NCBI GenBank assembly: GCA_020744425.1
Contig: JAGMUV010000010.1
Span: 1,612,001 to 1,676,000, forward strand
Direction: 5' to 3'
Length of the DNA stretch: 64,000 nt
DNA from: Dactylonectria macrodidyma
Lineage: Eukaryota > Ascomycota > Sordariomycetes > Hypocreales > Nectriaceae
Shown: one piece after another, positions 12,991-25,797 of the stretch
Layout: each line of letters starts with the position of its first letter
How positions within the stretch are numbered: the first letter of the stretch is position 1
Notes under the pieces: generated by a model
Database searches by the model: none
Told to the model about the DNA's origin: nothing
Seen by the model: the letters and a program-made list of their open reading frames with translations, nothing else
Program-made: the position numbers and the translations under genes

Positions 12991-15900
12991 TTAGTCCTTC
13001 TTAGTCCCCGACTTCTTGGGGACCCGGATAAGCCAGTAGAGGAAGACTGCGCCGGCTGTGTTGAAGATGACGTATGCCCAGAGAATACCATAGTTGCGCC
13101 ATCGATGATCAAAGTCGACATTGATACCTTGGAGGAAGGCATTGGTATCGCCGATGGAGCAGTAGTTGCACTCTTTGGTACTCATGGCGCTATCGCCAAT
13201 CAAGTACCCGCCCTTCGTCGAGATATAATCCTTCATGTACTCAGCACAAGTAGTCGACCCATTGCCGGAAGGCTCGAAGGTGATGATCTCGTTTGATGCG
13301 CATTCGACAGGGGCATTGGCCAAGGTGGTGCCCATGAAAGCTTCCACGATGTACGTGAATGGATTAACCCGGTACATGAAGATCCAGAAGCCTGGCAGTT
13401 GATCGGGGCCAGCGAGAACGCCACAGAATACAAACATCATGACGAAGAGCAGGTTTTGAATACCTCCGGCGATGTCGGGATTGGGAGCACCCGCAATCAT
13501 CAGGTGGCCGAACGATGATGCAAGGAGGAAGAACATCCACACATGCAAGAAGATGCAAATGCCCCGGATATGCACCTCGTTGGTCCATTCTGCGTTCTGG
13601 TACAATCCAATAGGATAATACCAGCAGATGAAACAAAAAATGGAAAAGAACTGGGAATCCGTTAGTATCACACGGATAGATTCGTTTATGAAATATAGCT
13701 AAAAGCGGATGTTGCTCACCGAATTCCAAGCCATCTCCACGGAGATGTTGGCAATCATGAAGGATTGCCAGCAGTATGATTTCGAGGGTCTCTCGCGGGC
13801 TTCATACAAGGTCCTCTGGTCGCAGAAGACAGGCATCAGCTGCTCAGTGATCTGAGCGAAGATTGTGATGAAGAGAAAAACGCCGAACATCTGGTTTTGA
13901 AGACCTCGGATGGTATTGTCTGTGTTCAGAATGGAAAGTCCGATGAATAAGGCCTAACAGCAACATTAGCTCTGCCCAAATGGACCAGGGTGGATGCCGT
14001 AGAAGAGGATAATAGCAGAAAAAACAACGAAACAAAGGTTTACTCACTGCTCCAGCTGACAAGACGAATTTTGAGAAGATATAAGCAGGGCTGCGCCAGT
14101 ATTGCTGAAAGACTCTCTTAGTCACCTCTCTGACTTGGACGAGAAAGGTCGCTGCAAATTCCTTGTACTCAGAAGAGTCCTTCTGACTTGACGACTCCGC
14201 CGCAGCCGAAGACATGGCCTTCTCACTCGAGGAAAGCTTTGATAGTTCGCTCCGAACATTCTGATACTCCGGAGAGCTTCTCCAGACTGCCGGCCAGTCG
14301 ATGTCTGTTTGAGCTCCAGGAGCAGCACCAATGACTGCTAGCATGTGCTCTGCGGGATTGACACCTTCAGGCAATGCAGGGCCGCCGTTGCGGACAAAGT
14401 AGTCCATAAGGGTGGTCGAGTTTGCCCCGACCTCGCCGAAGTATACTGTTTTCCCTCCCTTCGCTAGGAGCAACAGGCGGTTAAATCGCTGAAACAACAT
14501 TGCAGAAGGCTGATGAATAGTACAAAGGATCGCTTGCCCGGCCTTGGTCAATTCTTCCATCAAGTCACAGATGGACCAGGACGTCTGGCTATCCAAGCCG
14601 GAAGTCGGTTCATCTAGGAACAGTAGAAGCTGGGGTCGTGCAACCAATTCAACGCCAATAGTTAGCCGCTTTCGTTGTTCAACATTGAGACCCTCGCCAG
14701 GTGTGCCGATAATCGCGTCAGAGTATTCACTCATGTTCAGAAGGTTGATGACGGTACCCACGTAGGCGATCCTTTCAGCCTTGGAATACTTGGCTGGTTG
14801 TCGAAGAAGAGCGCTAAAGGTGAGAGCTTCGCGGACTGTTGAAGTAGCTAGGTGAAGATCCTGCTGAGTGACGTAGCCAGTTTTCCTCTGGAATGAAGAA
14901 TCTCTATGGTGGCCGTCGACCAGCATGTCTCCAGAAACCACCCCCATAGTGACGCGGCTAGCGAGAACGTCGAGCAACGTCGTCTTTCCAGCGCCCGAAA
15001 CTCCCTATACAAACATCGTTAGTCATTGTCAGGAATCTCCTCCAACGAGGTCGAAAACAGATTCATCCCATCTCCCAAGACATTCAATCGGTATTCGGGG
15101 GGGTAGAATTCAAACTCACCATTAAGGCAGTTAAGGTACCAGGCTTGACCCAACCGTCGACGTGGTCCAGGATCCTCCGCGGTTCGCCCTTGATTTTAAT
15201 ATCATAGCACACATCTGTCCAGTGGAAAATGGACGTTTGTCTTTCGACCTCGGCGGTGTCATCCGAGCTGTAGCCCGCCTGGCGAGACACAGCTGGGGCT
15301 GATTTCCCAGACTCGAGGTCAAGTCTCGTACTGGAGCGCTTGCTGATAGACTCTCGTAGGAAGACTAGAACTTCGCCCTTGGACCGCTCTGAGGAGACGA
15401 ATTCAGTGGTGAATAGGTGCAGAAGCAAGAAGAGTACCATGAAGGCAATGAGAACGCCAAAGTTGCGCCAGCGATGCGTGTTCTCGAACTGGAAGGCCGA
15501 TCGCAGATACGCCTCGCCTTCGACATAGGACTGCCCAGGGACGGAGCCAGCAACGTTGCAGACGGACTGAAGTGAAACTAAGGAACTGTAGCTAGGGCCA
15601 GATGGGACAAGATCTGAACAAGGGAATTGCCGACCAACAAACTCGTTGAGGAAGACACTCTCCAGCCCATAAAACATTGGGTTAACCCATCTTAACCAGC
15701 CAAGCCAAGCCTGCATGTAATTTGTAGGGATGGTGAAGCCTGTGTAGAGAACCAAAGCCAGGAGGACAATCGACGCCGGAGCGAGGGCCTGGGAGAGGGT
15801 TTTCGTAACCGAGCCGATGAGTCTGAACATCATTGACATAGTGAGAGTCAATGTAAAGGAAATAAGCAAGAAGAAGAAGAATGGTCCGGGTTCCCGACGA

Positions 15901-17798
15901 AGGTTACACATAAAGTACAGAACCGAGTTGAGGAAGATGGCATTCGTGATCTTGTATGGTAGATCTATGACCATGGCCGAGAGCGCTTCAGCGCTAGGAT
16001 GGTAGAAAGCATACCTTGCCTGTTTTTCGACGACCTTGCGTTTTGCGTAGAGGGACATGATCTCAAGAATGCTGCTAAACGCATTGAGAAGAACAATAAA
16101 GAAGAGCAGGATAGTCCGTCGGAAGAAGCTCGTGGTGTTTTCGGGCAGGTTGTAGAAAACACTGGCCACTATCAGCGCCTCGAAGAGGTTACTGACCAGC
16201 ATAGTTAACGGGATAGACGGGTCGCTTTTAAGCAGCACAAAGGCGCGCCAGAGGTTCAAGCTGAGCTGATCCAAGTAGGAAAGATTGAACGGCGAACGCT
16301 TTCGTTGAGCGGGCGATTGATCAACGCGGCGAGACTCGTAAAACCTCTGATGATGTTCTCCGTCGAAGGGGTGCGCGTCAGTATACCTGTCGATCTCGTC
16401 GAGCAGTTGGGCCCGTTCTTGGCTTGACTGCCAGGCTTGGGCAAATTCTTCGGATGTGCCGGGAGGGTTGCATCCTTGGCGAACGATTCTCTCAACGGGG
16501 TTGGTCATCGACGTCAGGAAATCCGGAGTAGTTTGTTGTTCCGGACAGACGTATCCCAGTGCTTCGAAGTATGCCTTGGCTGCATCGGCCCTGCCGAAGA
16601 AAATCTGTCGTCCTTCGTATAGAACGATGACTTTATCAAAAACCTAGTTTCAACGTTAATATGATTCCTATCCTACCCGGATGTAAGTGGATGGCTGGCA
16701 ACTAACTTGGTATGCGGTCTGGGGAGCCTGGTAGATGGCGACACAAGAAGAAATTCCAAGAATCTCTGATTGAGTCTTCAGAACACGACAGAACTCGATG
16801 GCGTTGGCGCTGTCAAGCCCTCGCGTACTGTTGTCCCAGCACTGAAGAGGCGAAAAGCCAAGAGCCGCTTCCGCAATGGTAACCCTCTTCCGCTCTCCAC
16901 CACTCACACCTCGAACGAAATCGTTGCCGACGCGGGTATTCTTGGTATGCGAAATTCCAAACATGGCCATGATGACGTCTCGAAGGTGCTCCGCATATTC
17001 TCGGCGGCCAATGTTATTAGGGATCCTGTTCTTCGGGGGGCATCGGGCTCGGGCAGCGAAGTAGAGCGTGTCGCCGACTGTGAGGTGGGGGAAGTGATGG
17101 TCGACCTCTGCCGTGTAAATAGCTTCACCTTTGTAGACGGTTGCCATCTGTTCAGGTCGGATGCCTTGATAGTTAAGTGTCGCCTTGGAATCGACGTGGA
17201 AGCCGTGAGTATCCCCGGCTATGGTGCGTAGAAGGGTCGAACATCCAGAACCGGGAGGACCAAGGACACAAAGCATTTCTCCAGCATGGACAACACCCTC
17301 CAGGCCTCGAAGGATGTCGATGCGCTGGCCTTTGTCACCAAACAGCTTTCTGAAAACGCTGGCCCCCTCAAGGGCGACATTGGCCACTGTCTTTTGGAAG
17401 TCGGTCTGCGTTCCGTAACCGTACACGTCCAGGTTCTTGAACGCAATACCGGTAGTTCTCGGGGCGTTGCCGTCTGAGGCGGCTGCCCGAGAGCTGTAGT
17501 ATGCCTTTGCCCACTTAGTGGCATTGAAAAAGCCGCCATTGGGGTCAAGAGAGCTATCGGCAACCGTGGGGAAAAGAGGCTCGGATGGGTGACCGTTCTT
17601 GCCGGACCGAGTGGTGAGACGTCTCGCCAACTGGTGGATTTCTTCGTCCATTGTCGGGGTGTTGTTGAAGCTGGGCTCGCCATCATCTCGCTGTTCGAGC
17701 GTGGTAGACGAAGCGGAGCGCCCAGATCTCGTCAAGTTCCTGGGCTGCTTGGACGATAGGTCGCCTGTGTCTGCCATGCTGTCCGCAGTCATGGTCAA
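12991..17798 (-). CDS. PDR-type (ABCG) multidrug ABC transporter
   Basis: Full-size pleiotropic-drug-resistance pump of about 1488 residues. It is predicted to export hydrophobic compounds across the plasma membrane using ATP. The model is complement(join(12991..13650, 13720..13953, 14048..15004, 15120..16643, 16707..17798)); every junction keeps frame. The order is NBD-TMD-NBD-TMD. NBD1 has the fungal-PDR Walker A variant GPPGSGCST (180-188), signature VSGGERKR (298-305) and a divergent Walker B with [12 protein letters not shown]2 has canonical Walker [10 protein letters not shown] (873-881), degenerate signature [12 protein letters not shown] and [13 protein letters not shown]. This asymmetry is normal for the Cdr1/Pdr5 class. 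The intron at 15005..15119 precedes the NBD2 Walker A exactly. It lies divergent to TF3 and about 18 kb from the PKS, so a role in product export or self-protection is plausible but inferred. Confidence 0.95.
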
Positions 17799-18540
17799 AG
17801 AAGGCTAGGCGTCCGCCGAGGTCCAGGAAAACACGTGAGAATGGAAGCGATAGTACTTTGAAGGAAGAAGCTGGGATCGGGTGGTGGAACGAAAGAAACT
17901 GATATTAGTAGGAAAAGGATCGATATTGGACCTCTGCATCACTACCGTAGTTAAATCGATATGTCAAGTGGTGTCAAGATCTTATATCATTCCCTGGGGC
18001 ATCTTGGCAACCAATAAACGCATTCACGTCCCTTTATGGATACAACTAGCTAGAAAACCCATCTCCAGGCATGCCGTTGTACATAGCTCACGTAATTACG
18101 GACTTTCGGACGTTTGGTGGAGGTAGCGCCCTTGGCTCTGTTCTCAAGCATGTTTCTGAAATGGCTTCCCTGGACTCGTCTCATCTCATCTCATCTCTCC
18201 TTAGTGGCATTATACCAAGACCCCGCGGACATTGCCAAGGACCGAGGGCTTTGCCAAGGACCGAGGACGCTAAACTCACTACCGATGGATGACCCATGAA
18301 TAGATAGACTGATTAGTCTAACCATCGATCGGAGGCTAATAAGTGGGCTGGCCGCACTCCGGGATTCTCGGGCCGCGTTTCTCGGGGCCCGATCCGCATA
18401 TGACCGAAGATACAGTGGTGTATACCTGGGATGCGGTTCCCCTTCCTTCTCCCAGGACGCATGTTCTAGGCAATTTTTCTTCCAGGGGTCCTCGGACTTT
18501 TGCATACCGTCTACCATATTCCACCCGCAACCCTTCGACA
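17799..18540. promoter_or_regulatory. Divergent promoter, ABC transporter / TF3
   Basis: This 742-bp gap separates the start codons of the ABC transporter (17798, minus) and TF3 (18541, plus). It contains a short CTCAT tandem run (about 18180-18197), two copies of GCCAAGGACCGAGG (about 18234-18268), and a GC-rich palindromic patch at 18350-18395 with CCGGGATTCTCGG-like sequence. CGG/CCG triplets, typical of Zn2Cys6 sites, are frequent, but no single operator stands out. Confidence 0.5.
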
Positions 18541-20848
18541 ATGGAGCCATCCCACTGCACCCCCTCTCCGTAAGTGTTCGGAGTCCTGACCCTAAGCGTT
18601 CCATGTCCGAGTCCGAAGACGGCAACTGACCCATCCCTTGTTTTATTCTACGCGGCAGTGTACAAGATGCAAGCAACGCAAGGTATGCAGATGTCATTGG
18701 AAGTTCTGCGGTGCTATGCGGAACCAGTATCACCCCACAGCGATAACACGTGTGTAGGTTAAATGCAGTCGGGCGCTTCCCCAGTGTCACAAATGCCAGG
18801 AACATGATTTCGAATGCCGTTACCCTGAACGACGGGAACGACGGGCTAGGAGACAGGCGAGTGTCAGAGGCACCTCTAGACCGTAAGTAATGTCGCCAAC
18901 ATTCCCTACATGGTGCAAACGTACCCAACGCCATTCATCTCTTTCATGTCCAAGACCAATCTTAGCTCACTCTAAAATTCCGTACCAGGACGGAAAGGCT
19001 GGGGGTGCCGTCGATATCAGCGCTCTATAAACGCCTCAAACTCGTCGAGGAACACTGCGCCCCCCTTCTCCTTCAACACCAGCCAGGTAGCCGAAACGGG
19101 TCTTCTCACACTGGATCTGACCTTGAAACTCGCTCGGATTCTCTAGAGACTACACCTTCAACGTCCTTCAACGACGAGAGCGAGACAATCGAAGTGAGCG
19201 CGTCTCTTTCGGGCCTGTTTCTCTCTCCAAACCTTTCGGGATACGACCACAACGTGGATCGCGTCGGGAGTGCGTCTGTGAGCCTGGTGGACTCATCGAT
19301 AGAGGGGAAAATCCAAGCCTTTCAAGCCTCCATTAACAAGGTACAGCGGCTTGTCACGCAGAGTCTCTCACATGATATGAGTGTGGCGCAACTGTCCCAC
19401 ATTCCCAAGGATTTGGCAAAGTCTTGGATCGAGGGTAAGCACTGTTACCCCAAAGAAAATATCAATCAATAATCATCCAAGCTCGCGAAGCTGACTAGCG
19501 TAGAATCTTTGACAACAGTTCCGGAGCATGTCTTTCCAAACCTCGTGCACTTTGATCTGCTCCGACAAATGCCAGATATACTCGAGCTCCCCCATGTACA
19601 CGTGGACTCCGTAATGGTCATGGTTTACTACTGCGTCCTTCATATCGGTGCATCTATGCCCCCGGGGTTAGCGCAAACGCAGGGGCATTGGACACGCAAA
19701 CTGTATCTTCGCAGCCTTCAAGCCATGTTGGGATGGCAACGAGAGGCGTCCGGTACAGGACTGGACATGGCAGCTGCAGTTTTGATGGTATGTTGCTGCA
19801 TAGGCGTTAGAGAGCTTAAATTGATCCATGAAAGAGATTACTGACTAGTGAAATGTCTATCTAGACTAGGACGGCCGCTGAGAACTTCGACCTCCCTTCC
19901 GCTTTGAGTCTTCATAAGCTCGCGTGTGACTATGCACAAGCTTGGAACCTGCACCGTGCTGATGCCAAAGACGGAGCCCTACACAATTTGCTCGGCCGGC
20001 CCATCTCGGACGACGATCGCAGAAGCTTCTGGGATCTCGTGCATCTGGACGTCATATTTCGATTGCTCCACAACCAACCACCAGGAATTACATCCATCAT
20101 GGGCTCCTGGAAGGTCAATCTGCCAGGGCTCACTACGAGGCTTGAGAAGGAGCAGGACTCCATAATGTATTTTCTCGTCAGAGCCCGTCTATGGTTCATT
20201 ACGGCCGACTTTTTTAATTTCATTGACCCAACGAATAGTCAGCAAGTTGGACCCGATATACTGGACAAGACCCACGAGATGTGCGGGAAGATCGAAGAAC
20301 TCTATTCAGAATGGGGTATCGTGAGTTTCTTACTCTAACCTCCTTCTGGGATAGAACACGTTCGAGACTGACAGATCAAGGACTATAATGATCTCCTCCG
20401 TGGCACCAACCGAGACCTCAAAGCCTCATGGCTGACAGCCGAAGTGGCCCTCCTTGGGCCCATTACTATGGTGTGCATGCTGCGTCGAGCGACTGCACTG
20501 GTGCGAGGCACAGCCGAGTTGGGAGATGTCGATGCCGAAATTGCAAAAAATCCCACCGTCCAGAAAGCATCGCGCCGCATGTTAAAAGCGGCATCATATT
20601 TCCTCGACATGCATCCTAGCATGTGCACTGTTTCCAGTTTCTTCAATATACTGCGGATCGACTTACCCTACACCTACGTTGCACGAAACATCATGCAGGC
20701 GGCGGATCAATCCCAGGTGAAAGAAGACAAGATGCTCCTCGACAATATCGCCAAGGTCCTCGGAGCTATTTCGCAAGAGATTGTAGCGTTAAAGCCTCTT
20801 GCTTGGGCTACCTACCGGTTGAACTTTGCTCTTGAGTTTGGAGGGTGA
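18541..20848 (+). CDS. Zn2Cys6 transcription factor (TF3)
   Basis: Predicted nuclear regulator of about 625 residues. The model is join(18541..18569, 18619..18682, 18758..18882, 18989..19434, 19504..19787, 19865..20320, 20375..20848). The zinc cluster Cys24-x2-Cys27-x6-Cys34-x6-Cys41-x2-Cys44-x6-Cys51 spans the junction at 18682/18758: CTRCKQRK comes from one exon and VKCSRALPQCHKC from the next. A basic RRERRARRQ stretch and a short coiled-coil-like helix (ISALYKRLKLVEEHC) follow, as expected for a dimerising Gal4-type protein. The C-terminal half has the alpha-helical fungal regulator fold (e.g. RRSFWDLVHLDVIFRLLHNQPP). The first two exons are the least certain; the acceptor at 19503 could instead be 19518. 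Placement between the ABC gene and TF4 suggests a local regulator. Confidence 0.82.
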
Positions 20849-21599
20849 AAGTACCGGGAGACGGGGAGTGGGCCGAAAGATGGAGAGGGCATTCACCGAA
20901 TTCTTGGACGTAGATGATAACACAACGGCCGAATCGAGGTTATTGAGGACTGAAGACGATGACTGACACGACTTAGATCTAGATAGGGACAAGAGATGTG
21001 TAAATATAGATTATTTTGTTTTCAGCTGGAGCAGACTTTGGGACATGTAAGAGGATTAAGTGCTAATTATAGCCGTGACGTTAAGCCCCTGCGAGCCACC
21101 TGTGTAGGCCAATACCGGTGGTGCGTGCCGAAGACATTGTGATCACAGAGCTTATTCTTCCGTTAAAACCTCTACGACCCTTGATAAAACCTAAGTTTGG
21201 CCACAATTGAGAATGAGCTGACATCCAGCTCCATATAAATTACCTCCTCTCTCTATACGCTTGAATAGCAGGTTCTCTTATTTGGCCTTGAAGACAACGG
21301 GAATTGAACCGCAGACACCGATGTCGTCAGGCCCAATGTAGTTGATGTTTGCTGATTCGACCGCATTAATAACCAGCAAAACATACTCTGATGTTGTATC
21401 CGTACTTCGGTCTGTGTTATAAAGGAGCTTTGCATACGTTGTGACACCGTCCAAATCAGAACGACCCAAAGTTATTTCTTTCCGCGCCACTCTTTGGCGA
21501 TAAAGTGGCGTATGCAAGTGGTGTGTTTCTTTTTTTTTTTTCCCCCGAGGAGTTAGGATCTTGTGCCTTCTCCTGCGTGAGATGTGTCACGAAGTCTTC
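20849..21599. other. Intergenic stretch with one unassigned minus-strand frame
   Basis: No recognisable gene is present. A 79-codon minus-strand frame at 21278-21517 lies just downstream, in the same orientation, of the ankyrin relic. It may be the decayed tail of that gene, but it has no repeat or domain of its own. A poly-T run lies at 21530-21540. Confidence 0.35.
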
Positions 21600-21990
21600 A
21601 GAGCTCACTGACGCAGCGAGATGAACCGCGCTATCTGATTTCCCCTCGCAAAGGCTGTTAGCCCCCGTTCGACTAGTAGCCTTGCCACTGATGTTCGCTC
21701 ATGGCAAATAGTAAGGAATAAAGGGGTCTGCCCTGGCGATTCTGTCCCGAGATCGGTAGGGAAGTGGTCAAGCAACAGTCAGACCACCCTGTCAAGACCT
21801 TTCATCGCGGCCAAGTGCAACGGTATCATAGATGTTGATATCGGTATATTATGACGGCCTGCATCGGCGAAATGACCATCATGACGAGGGGTTATTTTAT
21901 GAACTTGAGCATCCTGTCTCCCTCTCATCGCGGCCGCATCGAACACTGCTCTCAGAGCCCAGGATGTGATGATATTATCGTAGCCTTAAT
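21600..21990 (-). pseudogene. Ankyrin-repeat relic
   Basis: Minus-strand translation gives two adjacent degraded ankyrin units: MIPLHLAAMKGLDRVV-stop-LLLDHFP near 21840-21790, and GQTPLFLTICHERTSVARLL near 21740-21680. These fit the family pattern TPLHLAAxxGxxxxVxLLL. A TGA interrupts the first unit, and flanking frames change, so no intact protein can be built. The parent protein and function are unknown. It sits between TF3 and TF4. Confidence 0.5.
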
Positions 21991-22960
21991 TGAATAGGGG
22001 AAGTTGATAAACTCCGCCGGAGCGGCTTCCTAGAAAGCGCAGGTATAGGATAAAAAGAGCAGTCCTGGCCTCGTCCCTATCTCTTTAGTATTCTTCAACA
22101 TTCGTCCCATACGCCCCGTCTACAGTAAACCTCGTCGATGTTCTCTAAAAGATTCAGTTGTCAAATTAAGCGGATTGTAACTTTGGGATAGAGCCTTCAA
22201 GGACTATCCCTATTCCTTCCTCTGTCCCTTCTGATCTGACCAGTTCACGCAGAAAAGTGAGCAGAAATACCTATCGGCACTGGAACACCGAAATCGGATG
22301 GGCAAGACCTACAATTTGGGTATTGAGTTATCGAATCCATTAGGATATCTTTTATATCACTACGTCGAGGGTGCCTTGTTCTACCGTCGAAGATATAACC
22401 GCTAAGTTACTCACTAAATCATTGAACACGGCTTGCATGAACAACGCCGCTGCTGTGTGGATGGATGCGACGTTTGCGACAGGAAAGAATTATCTCAAAG
22501 AGATTGAGGTGATTCTGAAGGACATGAGACGTGCTAATGAAAGAGGCGGTGAAATGTGGCTCGTGAATTTGAATAAGGGTGTATTTAGCTACTGGCGAGA
22601 TGAATTCGAGCACATAATGAAACACGAAAACGATCAGGTTCGGTGAGTCTATCCATCGATGAGCAGCCATTAGTTCAACCTCACTTTGTACAAGAAATAA
22701 TAATTCAAAAGTAAACACATTAACTTCCACTATATAAGGTAGATCATGGCATGAGTGTATGAAGCTTAGACGTCAAAACATGTACAGGTCCATGTGAGTA
22801 TCTCGCGGCTGTGGGAGACAGACGGCTCAGAGTCGAGGGCTTTGAAGTCCCGCACAGGGGTCAGGCTCAGGAGGGGTGGCGGATACGCAGACTTGCGATG
22901 GAGACAATTGCGGTGAGGACACCTAGACTAAACAAACTGCTAATCCGTGATTTTTCTTTA
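21991..22960. other. Intergenic stretch between ankyrin relic and TF4
   Basis: I find no supportable gene. A 91-codon plus-strand frame (22371-22646) lacks an ATG at its start and has no recognisable motif. A pyrimidine-rich segment around 22070-22120 is unremarkable. Confidence 0.4.
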
Positions 22961-25431
22961 TCAAGACATGGCTGTATAATCAAATTGCTCAATCTCCCAC
23001 CTATCTAAGAAGTCAAACCCCAAGAAATCTCCTAGAAACATCGGCTTGTCTCCTGGAGCGGGTTCAGACGCTGGCGAAATAATCTGTGTGTCCGATACCT
23101 CCTGCCGATTATCCTGGACCGAGGCCGATGACGGTGACTCTCGTTCTGTGTGGGCTGGTGGAGGCGACCAGAGTTTTTTCTTCGATAGTACCAGTTCGAA
23201 AATTGGAAGGCCTCTTTTGATTGCCGGGATGTGTCGGAGTTGCTCCAGAATGAGCATTGTCCGGCTTATAGATATAAAAGACATCGAGCGAATTATCTCT
23301 GTTTCTGAGTGGTCGAGAGCAGATTCGACATGCAGTGCCAGAACAGCCGGCATGGTCGTGATACTACACAGATGGATTAGTATTTCTGCTTCAAAGCCGC
23401 GGGGCTGTTGAAGCGGTTATCAGCTCTGAGGAGGACATACAATGACATTGGAAATCTTAGGATTGAGCCATTCGTCAAAATCCTCCCAGCAATGGTATCG
23501 AGCTCAAAAGTTGCCGACCGCAGTCTTTGTTTCGCCCACTCGCTTCTGTCAGCGTCTCGAGATCGCCAGCGACGTTGAAGCAGGCGGCACATGATGGCTT
23601 CGAATCTATAGCTGGTTGCGAGTAATTCGGCGTAGTACAACTCGGCGTCCTGCGATGAGCCAACGCTGTGCATCTTCTCGGCCAGAGACTCGCGCCACGC
23701 ATCTAGTGGAGGCATCAAATGTCTTGGGTCTTGATCTATTTCCTTGGACATGGTTGACAAACAGTCACCAACTATCAGTGTTGTCAGGCTAAGCAGCGAA
23801 GAGAGTAAATGGAGGTAGACGACTTACTAATCTGGGCCAGATTACCATGGGCTATGAAGGACATCTTCTGCCAATACGACACGGGCTGCAAAAGGCCAAA
23901 ACCTTCCGGGATCTCCTCATCTTCCCAATCTTCTTCGGTGATGGGCTCGATGGTGAAATCGTTTCTCAGAAGCCGCAGATTCCGCGTGTTGACAAATGAA
24001 TGAAACACGTCTCGAGTCTTGACGTAAAGATGGAACGTTAGTTTCAAATCCGGGAGCATGGCCTATGGGATCATACGTATAAAACCCACCACATCCGCCT
24101 GTAAATCCCGAATTTGGAAGACGCATTACCTCGCTGACAGCTGTTCTCCGTGTCAGCGTCTAGTAAAAAAAAAGGCTATAGTGCTTACATGCTGTGCAAG
24201 TCAAGTTTAACTGCGAGTCGGGTAGAGTTGTAGAACCAGTACTGAAAGTCCTTGTCGGTGGGCTGGTCAAGAATAACGACGCCCAAGATGATAGATCCTT
24301 GCAACATAGACAAGGGATCGCTTTCGTACTGAAAGTCATGAAGTAGTTTCGCCTTTGAAAAGAAAGTCGTTTGTGCGGTAGAACAATTGTCAAACCCACA
24401 TCCTGCTACTGCGTCTTCACTTACAAAGATGACGGAAGCTGCAAACATGGCATATAGTACAAACAAGGAGCATCTTCCCTCGCGATAATTTCGCACGAAG
24501 TCGACCCTCCTAACCACGGGACCAAAAGGATGGACGTACTTGAAGTAAGTTTCGAGAAGGACTTCTCTACATTATGTCAGATAAGGCGCGATAAAAAGCT
24601 CCATGATTGACTCACCCATACTGGCGTGGAGGCAAATCAAAGACTCCCTTGTCTGAAAGGAATTCTCTATCAATATTTGCCAATTGAGGTGGGCTGTTCC
24701 AAAGTCGGATCTGAGATGTGAGACCATCTTTTGGCCTTGGACTTTGGGGGGTACTGCTGAAGGGTCCAGGCTGCGGGCCAGTTGGCGATGAATTTACAGC
24801 GTCTTGTAGGATGTTGATGTACTGTAAATCGGGCTCATATTGAGAGTGACCTTGATAGTCAAGGGCACGGGGGTTCTCATGGTGATTGGAGGAGTTTGTT
24901 AAATTGACGGTATCAGTGGAACTACTCGTCGGGCCTGAATGACTGCTGTCTATTGCGTGACCTGGGGTGGATGCCAAAGCCTCTGGGTACTCTTTGTGAG
25001 GTCCTGTCTAGTACCTCGAGTTAGAAGAGCATCGGAGTATCAGAGCATCAGAACGCGAGTGAGTTGGCAGGTGATCGAAGCCTAACAGAGAACATGACCT
25101 ACAGACACATCGTTTCTTGACTGTCTTGGCTGTCTTTGGGTGGGAATGTCGCTCCTGCGCGTCGTTCTGAGATGAGAAATTGTGAGCAGTAGCCCCCGCA
25201 AGATCAGCATTGAAGCCATGTCTTGACCGACCTACTACGCCGCTTGCGAGTCGACAAGACGCAAGATTCGGTGCATTGCCTGCCAATACAGCTGCTGCAA
25301 GGCCGCCCGATACGGGCAGCATCACACTTGACCTTACGAGCACGACAGGGCACACAAGCCTTGCTAGGCTTAGCAGCTTCATTCCCTCTGGAATGCCGTG
25401 GGGATAGACTTTTATCCGCGGCAATCTCCAT
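22961..25431 (-). CDS. Zn2Cys6 transcription factor (TF4)
   Basis: Predicted nuclear regulator of about 659 residues. The model is complement(join(22961..23363, 23441..23771, 23828..24017, 24077..24098, 24189..24566, 24616..25007, 25103..25166, 25232..25431)). The cluster starts ACVPCRARKVKCDAARIGRPC (Cys26, 29, 36, 45) and continues SSCIGRQCTESC, followed by an Arg-rich linker. The regulatory domain includes SDKGVFDLPP, YFKYVHPFGPVV, a 22-bp exon encoding RMWWVLY and, after the next intron, TRD then EPITEEDWEDEEIPEG. This arrangement resembles the cutinase-regulator (CTF1) type of fungal factor, a family-level resemblance only. The junction at 25231/25232 is the least certain: the donor is GTCGGT, with an alternative GTAGTA nearby. 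It is divergent from the SDR over 366 bp, which suggests direct control of that neighbour. Confidence 0.82.
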
Positions 25432-25797
25432 TTCCAGTGAGTCGTGAGGGTCGATTGTTGGGATTTGAACTGCTGTTGCATCGGATTTTGAATTTGGCTG
25501 TTACAAAGAGCGGGACGTGACGGATTCTTACGCATCGGGTTTTCGGCGTTTCGCAATTAAGTTATTGGCGCGAGCGTGTTGAATCGCCGAGACCCACATG
25601 AAATTACATCATATCTTGTTGTCGCTTCTAGCTCTCGCTCGTTCATCACGGATATAGCTAAACTCCGTGTTTATAACCCTAACGCAGCTTGGATAAAGAG
25701 TCTGTGCAACTACACATTTCTCATAGTCATCTCCGTTGAGTCAGTTCTATTTGCCCTCACTACCCAGATCGCAGTCTCTAATACTCCGTACAACCTC
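25432..25797. promoter_or_regulatory. Divergent promoter, TF4 / SDR
   Basis: This 366-bp gap separates the TF4 start (25431, minus) from the SDR start (25798, plus). A plus-strand frame is open from 25576 into the SDR but has no upstream ATG in good context, so the SDR start at 25798 (ATG GCT TCC GGC AAG) is preferred. No specific operator can be assigned. Confidence 0.5.

Noticed and set aside
18180..18270. Short direct repeats as a possible CRISPR-like array
   Set aside because: Only two or three short units without regular spacers, in a eukaryotic promoter. Simple-sequence repeats are sufficient.
22371..22646. 91-codon plus-strand frame
   Set aside because: Begins with GTG, has no recognised motif, and cannot be extended by a sensible intron.
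25576..25797. N-terminal extension of the SDR frame
   Set aside because: No ATG at its start. The ATG at 25798 places TGANQGIG at the usual distance from the N terminus.
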